DNA of 64,000 bases from assembly GCF_001434935.1 (NCBI RefSeq), contig NZ_AZEG01000004.1, positions 93,081 to 157,080 on the forward strand, given 5' to 3'. The stretch is from Liquorilactobacillus uvarum DSM 19971. Its GTDB lineage: Bacteria; Bacillota; Bacilli; Lactobacillales; Lactobacillaceae. The notes beneath the pieces were generated by a model. The model searched no databases. It was not told where the DNA came from and worked only from the letters and a program-made list of their open reading frames with translations. The first letter of the stretch is position 1; every line of letters starts with the position of its first letter. The translations under genes and the position numbers were made by a program. Positions 41,489-50,090 of this stretch are shown here, in pieces.

Positions 41489-42626
41489 TCTCTTGGCTCC
41501 AATATGCATTTCCAATTAAAATACTTGCACCCATGCCTCCTGCCACACATAAGGTTGCAATTCCAAGAGCTGGTCGCTGCAGTCTATTCAAGACATTCAA
41601 CAGATGTGTAACAAGAATACCGCCAGTGGCACCATAAGGATGTCCGTAGGCAATTGCTCCACCCAATTTGTTCAGTTTTTCTTTTGGAATTTTAAGTTTT
41701 CTTTGACAGATAAGTGCTTGGGCAGCAAAAGCTTCGTTCATCTCAAAGGCATCAATTTGTTCAAGATCTAAATTAAATTTATGCAATAATTTTCTGGTTG
41801 CATAAATCGGACCTAAAATAAATTCTTCTGGACGGCAACCAACTAATTGAGAACCTAGCAAATAGCCTGCTGCCTTGTCATTTTTACGGAATTTCCTCAA
41901 AATGACAGATGAAGCACCGTCGTTAATTGGGCAGCTGTTCCCAGCTGTACAAATCCCTGAATCTGAAAAAACAGTTCTTAGTTGACCTAATCTTTCCATA
42001 TTTGTGTCAAAACGTGGACATTCATCCTTCATCAGTCCCCTATAGGGAATCAACTCGTTTTTGAGCATCCCTTTTGAAAAAGCAACGTAAGCTTTTCTCT
42101 GGCTTTCAAAGGCATATTCATCGACTTCCGAGCGTTTCAAGCCAAAGTTAGCCGCCAGCTTATCTGTCAAAAAACCGACATCTCTATCTGGAAAATCCCC
42201 AGCAGTCATTGGATAGCGAAATTTTTGTTTTTTTGTAACTCGATCGATTATCAAATTAGCATTCGAATTGCTTTCTATCCCACCTGCTAGCACTGTTTCA
42301 GCGTTACCCGCTAAAATACTATCAGCCCCACTTATTATTGCAGCTAGTCCCGATGCACATTGACAATCAATCGTCTGCGCTGGAATCTTAGGAGCAATTT
42401 GTGCAGCTAAGGCACATCTGCGTGCTATATTTCCGCCAAGATTCATAACATTTCCTAAAAAAACCTGTTCAATATCAGCGAGCTTAATTGACTCCACTTT
42501 TTCAAACTGTTTCGCAATTAATGTAGCATATAAATCCTCAGGGATAGCGGTTCGCAAAATACCATTAACTTTACCAATCGGCAGTCTTTTTGCATCGACA
42601 ATACTCACTTTGTTTTTAAATTTCAT
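41481..42626 (-). CDS. thiolase (acetyl-CoA acyltransferase type)
   Basis: A 381-residue thiolase with all catalytic elements: nucleophile Cys in CQCASGL (about 89), NEAFAAQ loop, His in GHPYGATG (about 330) and second Cys in CVAGGMG (about 360). It can condense or cleave acyl-CoA without decarboxylation. The frame extends to 42764, but GAGGGG lies 7 bases before the ATG at 42626, which overlaps the acyl ligase stop by 11 bases. It is distinct from a mevalonate-type fused enzyme. In this operon it replaces a ketoacyl-ACP synthase. Confidence 0.92.
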   Translation of the reverse strand: MKFKNKVSIVDAKRLPIGKVNGILRTAIPEDLYATLIAKQFEKVESIKLADIEQVFLGNVMNLGGNIARRCALAAQIAPKIPAQTIDCQCASGLAAIISGADSILAGNAETVLAGGIESNSNANLIIDRVTKKQKFRYPMTAGDFPDRDVGFLTDKLAANFGLKRSEVDEYAFESQRKAYVAFSKGMLKNELIPYRGLMKDECPRFDTNMERLGQLRTVFSDSGICTAGNSCPINDGASSVILRKFRKNDKAAGYLLGSQLVGCRPEEFILGPIYATRKLLHKFNLDLEQIDAFEMNEAFAAQALICQRKLKIPKEKLNKLGGAIAYGHPYGATGGILVTHLLNVLNRLQRPALGIATLCVAGGMGASILIGNAYWSQEND

Positions 42627-43908
42627 CAAGGTCCCCTCTTTCATATTTTTGAGCAAGCCACAACCGGGATATCTTTTGATTAGGACCAACCGGAATTTTA
42701 GAAACATATATATATTCTTGTGGCTTTTTGTACTTTTCCAAAAGTTTATCTGCTTCTTGCTCAATTTTTTTACGCGTCATCTCGCAAACAACTAAGGCTA
42801 CTATCCGCTCTCCATACTTTTTGTCGGGTACTCCAAAAACAACAGCCTCATCAACAAAACGCAATAAACATTTTTCAATTTCACTTGGAAATATTTTATT
42901 GCCGCCATGATCGATTACTTCACTCTGCCGGGAATAAATAAAAACTTTGCCTTTCTTCACTTCGCCAATATCACTAGTTACAACCGTCTCTTTGGCTTTA
43001 CAGCCTAAATAACCTGAGAACAAATATGGGCTTTTGACCTCAATCAATGAAGACTGGTTACATACAAACTGTACTTGTGCAAATGGCTTTCCAACACAAT
43101 TTTCCTTTTTCTCTTTGTTCAGCTTCTGCCAAGAAATTAAACTAGTTTCTGATGAACCATACATTTCAAAAACATCTGTCCCACCACTTTGTTGTTGAAT
43201 TTTATTTAAAAGATTTTCAGCCAGAATTCCACCACATAATACTAAGCAATTGACATTTCTCCAATCGACCATACTTAGCTTCTGTTCAAAAAAGGCTGGT
43301 ACGGCAAAAATTGCTGTTTTTGAAGTGTCAGTATCAGGAAAAATATTTTTTTTATTTATAAGATACATCGTTTTACCTAAATATAAGCTCAGCAATAATG
43401 TATGCATTCCAAGTGATGTTGCCATCGGACTGAAAGTCGCAATATTCTCGCAGGATTCTAGCCCAAAACATTCATTGCATAGAACAAAGCCTTTTTTCCA
43501 TGAAATCCAATTTCGACAATATACCTTTGCAAGCCCTGTTGTGCCAGATGTTAATCCTAAAAACAACACATTATTTTCTGTTGTTTGCTCCCTATTTTCT
43601 TTTTTCTCCCCTAAAAGCTGCCATCTGCCTTTTATTTTTTCAAGCGTTTTCTCCAAATGCTGCATCATAAAGTCGTTAACAACAATTGGAATTCTTTTTG
43701 CATAATGAACAGCAAGAAACTCTACGACAAATTCAAGTTGCTGCCTACCTTTTAGTACAACATATGGACAGTTCCAATGAAATTTTTGCGATTTTTTGCG
43801 AGCAAGCTCGGCTAACTCACGATAGGTCACTTTTTGCTTTTGAGATATGATAGCTATTCGATCACCATATCGCGCAGCTATTGCTTCAAAATCAAAACAT
43901 TCAACCAT
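42616..43908 (-). CDS. short AMP-dependent acyl-CoA ligase-like enzyme
   Basis: ANL-superfamily adenylating enzyme of 430 residues, shorter than the usual 500-550. The P-loop LTSGTTGLAK (about 121), YGSSET (about 249), TSDIGE, the hinge YSRQSEVIDHGGNKIFPSEIE and the C-terminal catalytic Lys in NQKISR (about 409) are all present, so it should be active. It would activate a carboxylic acid as a CoA (or carrier) thioester. It is the first gene of the six-gene operon and has its own promoter. Confidence 0.88.
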   Translation of the reverse strand: MVECFDFEAIAARYGDRIAIISQKQKVTYRELAELARKKSQKFHWNCPYVVLKGRQQLEFVVEFLAVHYAKRIPIVVNDFMMQHLEKTLEKIKGRWQLLGEKKENREQTTENNVLFLGLTSGTTGLAKVYCRNWISWKKGFVLCNECFGLESCENIATFSPMATSLGMHTLLLSLYLGKTMYLINKKNIFPDTDTSKTAIFAVPAFFEQKLSMVDWRNVNCLVLCGGILAENLLNKIQQQSGGTDVFEMYGSSETSLISWQKLNKEKKENCVGKPFAQVQFVCNQSSLIEVKSPYLFSGYLGCKAKETVVTSDIGEVKKGKVFIYSRQSEVIDHGGNKIFPSEIEKCLLRFVDEAVVFGVPDKKYGERIVALVVCEMTRKKIEQEADKLLEKYKKPQEYIYVSKIPVGPNQKISRLWLAQKYERGDLDEI

Positions 43909-43951
43909 TACTATTTCCCCACATCCTTTATCTTATTATTTTGTTAAGCAT

Positions 43952-43980
43952 ATTATATTGTTAGTAAACTTAAAAATCAA
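43952..43980 (-). promoter_or_regulatory. promoter of the thiolase elongation operon
   Basis: On the minus strand TTGATT (43975-43980) and a perfect TATAAT (43952-43957) are 17 bases apart, about 45 bases upstream of the ligase ATG. Confidence 0.65.
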
Positions 43981-44119
43981 TATTGGTTAACTTTATAGAT
44001 GAGTATTTAAGAGTATAAAAAGAATTAATTTTTTCTAACAATTTTTATTTTTATCCAATATTTTGACGCCATTTTTAAGTATAAATTGCTGCTAAACGGC
44101 TTAATTCATAACAGTATAA

Positions 44120-44148
44120 TTAACATATAATTAGATTGGGACTATAAT
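44120..44148 (+). promoter_or_regulatory. promoter of the GT4 glycosyltransferase gene
   Basis: TTAACA (44120-44125) and TATAAT (44143-44148) are 17 bases apart, leaving a leader of about 120 bases that can pair GGCAG with CTGCC. The rest of the 364-base intergenic region holds only the divergent promoter. Confidence 0.6.
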
Positions 44149-44272
44149 TAAGGTGCAGTTTACATTATAGATGATTGTTTTATGTATTTTGGTAAAACAA
44201 TTTCAGGCAGTTTGTGTCATGGCTGCCCGCGTTTTCTCAATGTTAGATTCATACTTGAAAGGATGAAATACC

Positions 44273-45343
44273 GTGAAAATAACATTAATAACACAATTTT
44301 TAGAAGGACATGGAGGAACAGAACGTGTAATTACAGAATTAATTAATCATGATCTAAAGAATGATTATCAGGTTCTAGTTCCTTCTAGTGGTAAACCTGA
44401 ATGGCTCCAATGGTTTACCCGTCCAAAAGGATATTCTGTCAAAATCTGCCATCACAACACTGAACAGAAAAAACGTTGTTTTGTAATTCAGAATATTTTG
44501 ACCCAAAAACCTGATATTGTTCTTTGTCTGGAGGGAAAAGCCAATAAGTTAGCTTCGTACATTAGGCAGCAGTATCATCTTCACTTTAAAATTATTTCAT
44601 GGGGACATACATCAATCACTGATTCGAAGAATTTTATAAAAGAAAATATTCACTACGCTGACTATCACTTAGCTATCAGTTCAGGCATCCAAAAACAACT
44701 AATTGACTTTGGCGTTGCACCGGAAAATGTTTTCTTGATTTTTAACCCGATTCAATCAGGTTCACATAAAATAATTGCCCGTCCTAAAACAAAAGCACCC
44801 TTTCACGCCGTCTTTATTGGACGCATTCTATTGGACGATCAAAAAAACGTCCGTATGCTGCTCCATGTTTTAGCTAAACTGCCATTTAAATGGCAGATTG
44901 ACATTTTTGGACAAGGAAAAGATATCAAAGATGCCCAACAGTTAGCACATCAACTAAAAATTGAAAAAAATATCTCATGGCGCGGATGGGTCCCTGATCC
45001 TTGGGATAAAATTTCAGAAGCTGATTGCCTGCTTTTATGCTCAACATATGAAGGCTTTCCAATGGTTGTTATTGAAGCCGTTTCTCATGGCTTGCCTGTC
45101 ATCGCAACTGACTGTCCAACAGGCCCATCTGATATTATTAACGATAAGAACGGTATCTTAACTCCTATGAACGATCAATCTGCTTTTATTGCCGCTTGTT
45201 CAAAAATTTATTACCTGCGAGATGAACTTGACCGTCAGCAAGTCAAAAAAACCGCACTTAGGTTTGATATTCAAAATTATATCAGTAAACTGCAACATAT
45301 TTATGAATATGTCGGTGCACAGGAGTTGCTTATTACACCTTAG
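44273..45343 (+). CDS. GT4-family glycosyltransferase
   Basis: Retaining GT-B glycosyltransferase, 356 residues, starting from GTG behind GAAAGGATG. The N-terminal domain begins MKITLITQFLEGHGGTERV with the acceptor-side Gly-rich loop. The C-terminal donor site is CSTYEGFPMVVIEA (the EX7E motif) followed by GLPVIATDCPTGPSDII. No membrane segment; expected at the cytoplasmic face. The acceptor is unknown; it stands alone without other polysaccharide genes beside it. Confidence 0.88.
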   Translation: MKITLITQFLEGHGGTERVITELINHDLKNDYQVLVPSSGKPEWLQWFTRPKGYSVKICHHNTEQKKRCFVIQNILTQKPDIVLCLEGKANKLASYIRQQYHLHFKIISWGHTSITDSKNFIKENIHYADYHLAISSGIQKQLIDFGVAPENVFLIFNPIQSGSHKIIARPKTKAPFHAVFIGRILLDDQKNVRMLLHVLAKLPFKWQIDIFGQGKDIKDAQQLAHQLKIEKNISWRGWVPDPWDKISEADCLLLCSTYEGFPMVVIEAVSHGLPVIATDCPTGPSDIINDKNGILTPMNDQSAFIAACSKIYYLRDELDRQQVKKTALRFDIQNYISKLQHIYEYVGAQELLITP

Positions 45344-45469
45344 TTTCATTTAAATGGTCAAAATTATCTGTAAAATATAGTAGAAACCTAGACCACAAAT
45401 GTTAAATGTGAATTTTTATTAAAACATTGTCTATTTTTAAATAAAACACAAAATAAAAAGATAATTTTC

Positions 45470-45498
45470 TTGACCATTTTTTTTAATGTGTTATCATA
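45470..45498 (+). promoter_or_regulatory. marR-like gene promoter
   Basis: TTGACC (45470-45475) and TATCAT (45492-45497) are 16 bases apart. The -10 element lies inside a perfect palindrome. Confidence 0.6.
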
Positions 45499-45518
45499 TA
45501 TCGTGCACGATATATGAT
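45493..45518. promoter_or_regulatory. perfect 26-bp palindromic operator
   Basis: Each half is ATCATATATCGTG and its complement CACGATATATGAT, with no spacer. It covers the -10 box of the MarR-family gene 20 bases downstream, the classical place for an autoregulatory MarR operator. Confidence 0.85.
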
Positions 45519-45539
45519 TTATGAAGAAGTCCGTTAATT

Positions 45540-46002
45540 ATGACTAAATCAACACATGAACCTTATGATGAGCTTTGCTTCTCCGTGTACACAACCAATC
45601 GTTATTTTCACCGTCTATATAGTAAGATACTCAGTCAATATGAATTAACATACTTACAGTATATGGTACTAATAGTTGTAAGAAATGAGAAACAAACTTC
45701 ACTATCGACTATCTGCTCAAAATTAGATTTGGCGAATAACACTTTGACTCCGGTGATTCAAAAACTGGTAAACAAAAATTGGCTAGTTAAAAAAAAAGGC
45801 TCCTAAGGACAACCGGCGCCTAGAAATTTCTCTAAATAAAGCTTCTTTTAAGATGCTCACAGACATTCGAAGCCAAGTTGGGGTTACGCAGAAACTATTC
45901 AGTGAATTAGCTGATCAGTCAATTGAGGAATTAATTGCGCAGCATCATAAATTAAATGCTGAATTAGTTATACTTAATCAAAAAGTAGCAGAAAAATTAT
46001 AG
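45540..46002 (+). pseudogene. MarR-family regulator, interrupted by a frameshift in a nine-A run
   Basis: The first frame gives 88 residues (MTKSTHEPYDELCFSVYTTN...) with the MarR winged helix and stops at 45806. At 45788-45796 nine consecutive A precede GGCTCC. With eight A, translation continues as KKKAPKDNRRLEISLNKA and on to a stop at 46002, for about 154 residues, a normal MarR length, and restores the wing motif with DNRR. So the gene is one base from intact. Causes may be mutation, phase variation, slippage that rescues full-length product, or a sequencing error. Confidence 0.8.
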
Positions 46003-46089
46003 TCCTTTCTGGTCAAACAAAATAAATTATTAACATATTTTTGTTAAAACACTGCTAAACATCATTATTGTTAATAACAAGTTAGGCCT

Positions 46090-46147
46090 AAAAAAACTGC
46101 AAAGAAATAGAAATCGAAGCAGATCTCTATTTCTTTGCAGTTTTTTA
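46090..46147 (+). terminator. strong terminator downstream of the marR-like gene
   Basis: ACTGCAAAGAAATAGA pairs with TCTATTTCTTTGCAGT around a 14-base loop with flanking A- and T-runs. Confidence 0.9.
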
Positions 46148-46384
46148 TTTTTCTCTTTTAAAAATACCTAGCTATTTTATTGCCAATACTTCAACACACA
46201 TTTGCCATTCATTATAATCTTTTTAGCTATTTCCGCCTGCATATGCTTGCACTCAAGTTACAAACATTTTCCAAATACATGAAAATCCTGATAAACAATT
46301 CATTTGATCTAGCAGAAATATATATAACATTTGATTGTAAAACTTTAAAAATTTAAAAATCATTTTTCCGTTCGTTTTTATTGC
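46148..46384. other. intergenic, no gene seen
   Basis: A+T-rich. A short CTTGCACTCAAG near 46254 resembles half of the operator described at 46385, but is not convincing. No open frame with a ribosome-binding site. Confidence 0.4.
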
Positions 46385-46404
46385 AAGCGTGCACTTGCAC
46401 GCTT
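46385..46404. promoter_or_regulatory. 20-bp inverted repeat over the -35 box of the YhgE-like gene
   Basis: AAGCGTGCA and TGCACGCTT are exact complements separated by CT. The right arm contains the -35 hexamer of the promoter. This is typical of a TetR-type repressor site; no TetR gene is visible nearby. Confidence 0.7.
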
Positions 46405-46423
46405 TACTAAAAAGTGTTATCTT
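46395..46423 (+). promoter_or_regulatory. promoter of the YhgE-like gene
   Basis: TTGCAC (46395-46400) and TATCTT (46418-46423) are 17 bases apart. Confidence 0.65.
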
Positions 46424-46453
46424 ATCCCCATAGCAAATAGGGAGGAATATTTA

Positions 46454-47692
46454 ATGAATGTACGCAAATTTTTGATAAGCAAAGGAACCATTGGGGCCTT
46501 GTTTATGATCTTATTTTATGGATTAGTGATGGTAGGAACATATTTTTCGGGTTACAAGGTGATTCCTCATAAGGTTAAAGAATTACCAGTCGCCATCGTC
46601 AATCAAGATACACAAAGTCAAAACCTAAAAAAGCAATTAAAAAAGGATCTACCTTTTCATCACGTTCGAACCCAATACACTTTAACTCAAGCACAAAAGA
46701 AACTAAAAAACAGAGAAATTTATATGATTATTCAGATACCTAAAAATTTCCACAGCAAAATTGTCAAACAAGAACAGAATACTAATTTAAAATTTTGGAT
46801 AAATGAATCCAATCCTACAACTGCTGTTACGGCTATGGAAAACACCGCTAAACTTATTGGCTCATCTATAAAAAACAAGATAACTTTAGCTTCAGGTCAA
46901 GCAATATTTACTAAGAGCCAATTGTTAACTTTGCAAAAACAAGCCGAGCAGGAAATTAAAAGCAATCCTGCTGCAGCCAAAACAATTCAAGCTAAGGTTC
47001 AGCAGCAAGGAAAAGATATCGCTAAGACATCTGCAGCTTTATATAAAAAAGCCGGTAATACTGTTAATTATAAAATAAAGAAAGTCAACAGGATTCCATC
47101 AGGTATGAATCACAGTATGGCCCCCTTCTTTCTTTCACTTGCTTTCTACATTGGATCAATGATAGGTGCAATGATTCTATACATGACTTACAACGACTTT
47201 GTAAAAATTATTGGTAAATGGAAATCCTATGCTCTTGCCGAACTATCGATCATTTTGCTTGCTGTTATCGCACCACCGCTGATTATTGGTTTAGCAAAAC
47301 ATCTAAATGGTTTTGACAATCAGACCTTTTTCCATCTTTGGATGATTCATAGCACTGAGCTTTTTGCTGCATTAAATGTTAATTTTATTTTTACACTTAT
47401 TTTAGGTCAATTAGGAATTTTGATTAACATGCCGTTCATGCTGATTCAGGTTGTTTCTGGTGCAGGCTTGATTCCAGAAATGATTCTTCCACAATTTTTC
47501 AAAATGATGAGTAAGTTCTCACCGTGTTTCTACACTATTCAAGCTGATTTTAATCTCTTATACGGCGGACCAGGCAATCATCATTTGCTTTTTGCTTTAA
47601 TATTACTTGGCTTAGCCGCAATTGTTGTACATTTGATTATTGTTGGGTGCAAAACCTATAAGAACTTCGGAATAAAACAACCAGCTGACTAA
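46454..47692 (+). CDS. YhgE/Pip-like ABC-2 type membrane protein
   Basis: 412-residue membrane protein with one N-terminal helix (residues about 12-32), a large extracellular domain with PVAIVNQDTQSQ, and five C-terminal helices from about 220. This is the YhgE/Pip (ABC-2 permease-like) arrangement; relatives are phage-infection proteins and export permeases. No ATPase gene is adjacent. GGGAGGAA precedes the ATG. The 20-bp inverted repeat at its promoter suggests induction by a small ligand. Confidence 0.8.
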   Translation: MNVRKFLISKGTIGALFMILFYGLVMVGTYFSGYKVIPHKVKELPVAIVNQDTQSQNLKKQLKKDLPFHHVRTQYTLTQAQKKLKNREIYMIIQIPKNFHSKIVKQEQNTNLKFWINESNPTTAVTAMENTAKLIGSSIKNKITLASGQAIFTKSQLLTLQKQAEQEIKSNPAAAKTIQAKVQQQGKDIAKTSAALYKKAGNTVNYKIKKVNRIPSGMNHSMAPFFLSLAFYIGSMIGAMILYMTYNDFVKIIGKWKSYALAELSIILLAVIAPPLIIGLAKHLNGFDNQTFFHLWMIHSTELFAALNVNFIFTLILGQLGILINMPFMLIQVVSGAGLIPEMILPQFFKMMSKFSPCFYTIQADFNLLYGGPGNHHLLFALILLGLAAIVVHLIIVGCKTYKNFGIKQPAD

Positions 47693-47718
47693 TCAAACTG
47701 CTTGGAAGGTGTGTCTAA

Positions 47719-49044
47719 TTGGATAAACCGGTACAGGACCAATTAAAAAGAAATCTAGCCAAATGGCAGGAGCACCTCAACCAGCTTGGGTCACACCTAA
47801 CTGGAAGTTACGGACATGTTGCATTCATCGAATGGCTAAAAACTGAACTTCTGAATATGCAGTATGATTTAAAAAACTGTACCCAATTTTTTAATTACTG
47901 TGAAGTAAATTATTGGCGGCTAAGAGTGCAAAAGCCTGACGGGAGTTTCGAAGAAGTTCAACCTATTGGCTATGTTCCATATTCAGGATTAACATCCGCT
48001 AATGGAATAACTGGTACACTGACTAGATGGAATAAGTTTAATCAAAAAAAGATTAAAAATAAATTAGTTCTTTTGGATGTCTATCCTTATAAAGCAAATA
48101 GACATATGCTTTATAAGGTTTACAGTCAATTGCCCTACGGATTCAATCTACCATCTAAATTAATCCAGCCTGCAATTATAAGCCAGCATATAATAACATT
48201 GATTAAAAAAATCAGAAATTTAGGGGCAAGTGGAATTATTCTGATTTGTCACCATTTTCCAGAAAAATTAATGAAAAATAATATCTTGCCCTTTACCGAT
48301 ACCTACTTAGGGATTCCAACATTATGGATTAACCAAAAAAATGCTGCATGTCTGATTGCTGCCGCAGCACAAAATAAAAAAGTGTGCCTAACTCTTACTG
48401 GAACATATCATAAAAAATGGCGCACTGAATCGTTAGCTGTAACCATCCCAGGCACTTTGCAAAACAGCAAATCAATAATTATCAGTTCACATACTGATGG
48501 TCCAAATTCAATTGAAGGAAACGGTCCATTAGGGGTGCTGGCAATCCTTAAATATTTTCACGATCAAAAAATTGTGCCACAAAAGAACCTGCACTTTTTA
48601 TTCATCAGTGGGCACTCACAGCTATCCCAACTCGGTAAAAAAGAACATTCAGCAACAACAAATTGGTTGACTCATTATCCAGAGTACTGGGATGGAAAGA
48701 AAGATCATCAAAAGGCCCTCTTATGTTTAACGATGGAACATCTAGGTTCACTCAAATTTTCTAAAGAAAACATTTTTTATGCTTCAACACGCACTACCCG
48801 AAAATTAATTATTCATTTTTCTAAGACAAACCAGTTGAATAATAAAAAAATACTTGTATCTCCCAGAAAATGCTTTTACTTAAGCAGAACCAATGCTTAT
48901 AAAATTCCAACAATTTCACTTACGCCCTTACCTTTGTACCTTTTTCAACTAACCGATAAACAAGTTACTCCAGATTCGGATGTGATGTTCAAACAAATTT
49001 TTTATTATTTGAATTTGCTTTTACTAGCTGATAAAAAGCTCTGA
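47719..49044 (+). CDS. divergent M28-like peptidase family protein
   Basis: 441-residue protein starting from TTG behind AAGGTG. The middle has a PA-like insertion (about 75-215) and the C-terminal part the M28 fold with SSHTDGPNSIEGNGPLG (about 255-271), giving the first metal ligands His and Asp. Where classical M28 enzymes have the base-plus-ligand pair Glu-Glu, this one reads ISGHSQLSQ, so the usual Glu pair is absent. No signal peptide. It is 27 bases after the YhgE-like gene and probably cotranscribed. Activity is uncertain. Confidence 0.7.
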   Translation: MDKPVQDQLKRNLAKWQEHLNQLGSHLTGSYGHVAFIEWLKTELLNMQYDLKNCTQFFNYCEVNYWRLRVQKPDGSFEEVQPIGYVPYSGLTSANGITGTLTRWNKFNQKKIKNKLVLLDVYPYKANRHMLYKVYSQLPYGFNLPSKLIQPAIISQHIITLIKKIRNLGASGIILICHHFPEKLMKNNILPFTDTYLGIPTLWINQKNAACLIAAAAQNKKVCLTLTGTYHKKWRTESLAVTIPGTLQNSKSIIISSHTDGPNSIEGNGPLGVLAILKYFHDQKIVPQKNLHFLFISGHSQLSQLGKKEHSATTNWLTHYPEYWDGKKDHQKALLCLTMEHLGSLKFSKENIFYASTRTTRKLIIHFSKTNQLNNKKILVSPRKCFYLSRTNAYKIPTISLTPLPLYLFQLTDKQVTPDSDVMFKQIFYYLNLLLLADKKL

Positions 49045-49169
49045 TTTGTCCGCAATGACACTAAACTATGTGTTAGTTATTTTACAAGTATGATAATCCT
49101 TCAAATCCCCGTAACTTCCCCTAGTTACATGGTTTCACTCCTTTCATTACTGTAAAATAATTATCAAGT

Positions 49170-49224
49170 GGGCAAGAAGAGCCTATGACAAAACAATCAT
49201 TTTGTCATAGGCTCTTCTCTTTTC
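49170..49224. terminator. bidirectional terminator between M28-like gene and SDR gene
   Basis: GAAGAGCCTATGACAAAA is followed after 6 bases by its exact 18-base complement, then a T-rich run on the plus strand. It serves the convergent genes. Confidence 0.88.
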
Positions 49225-49243
49225 GTTGTTACATCATTAATTT

Positions 49244-49999
49244 TTATTGAACAGGTTGACCGCTATAAATCTCATAACCAGTTGAAACTGGAATATTCTC
49301 ACCCGTTATCGAATTAGAATCTTCAGATGCTAAGAAGTAAATTGCTTTAGCAATTTCATCAGGTTCAACCAAACGGCCTAGTGGACTGGCTTTTTTAAAT
49401 GTGTCAATCACAGATTGCGGATTAGCTTGAAACATCGGTGTATTTGTAGGACCGGGAGCAACATTATTAACACGAATATTGTATTTTCCATAATCTAGTG
49501 CCATCGCACGAACCAAGTTGACAACGGCTCCCTTAGCAGCATTATAAGCAGCCATATTATAGTCGCCTGTCAAGCCCGAAATAGAAGCTGTATTAACGAT
49601 AGTTCCTGCTTTTTGTTTTATCATATCCGGCACAAAATATTTGGTCATTAAATAAATAGACTTTACATCAACTGCCATGATTCGATCCCAGTTTTCTTCT
49701 GAAACCTCATGCAATGCCCCTTTGGTAAATATGCCAGCATTATTTATAATTGAATCAGCTACACCAAAGAACTTTGCTGTAGCATTCTTCAATTCTTTAA
49801 CTGAAGATGCGTCAGCAACATTGGTTTTATGAAAAGCCACTTGCTTTTTCGAATAACGCGTGGCTAATTCATCAGCAGTCTTCTCCCCAGTTTCCTGGTT
49901 AAAGTCTGCCATCATGACCTGCCAACCTTTTGCTAAAAATAACTTTGTAGCACTAAGCCCCATTCCAGAAGCTGCACCCGTTATAACAACTGTTTTCAC
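49244..49999 (-). CDS. short-chain dehydrogenase/reductase
   Basis: 251-residue SDR. NAD(P) motif TGAASGMG, NNAG, catalytic Ser in NTASISGLTGDYN and Tyr/Lys in YNAAKGAV. Resembles glucose 1-dehydrogenase or acetoin-type SDRs; substrate unknown. GTG at 49999 has AAAGGAGG 8 bases upstream, so I use it instead of the upstream ATG at 50032. A TATAAT with a short CAAGT/ACTTG inverted repeat lies upstream. Confidence 0.83.
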   Translation of the reverse strand: MKTVVITGAASGMGLSATKLFLAKGWQVMMADFNQETGEKTADELATRYSKKQVAFHKTNVADASSVKELKNATAKFFGVADSIINNAGIFTKGALHEVSEENWDRIMAVDVKSIYLMTKYFVPDMIKQKAGTIVNTASISGLTGDYNMAAYNAAKGAVVNLVRAMALDYGKYNIRVNNVAPGPTNTPMFQANPQSVIDTFKKASPLGRLVEPDEIAKAIYFLASEDSNSITGENIPVSTGYEIYSGQPVQ

Positions 50000-50090
50000 T
50001 AATAAAACCTCCTTTGACTTTATCCTTTTCAATTATACACTATATCACAAGTCGACACTTGCATAATCCTCATTTACAAGTAGAAACACA

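Noticed and set aside
39278..43908. Ordinary type II fatty acid synthesis cluster
   Set aside because: No ACP, FabD, FabF/H or acetyl-CoA carboxylase genes; a thiolase is the condensing enzyme.
39278..43908. Beta-oxidation operon
   Set aside because: No acyl-CoA dehydrogenase, ETF or HADH; the FabK-like enzyme is of reductive type.
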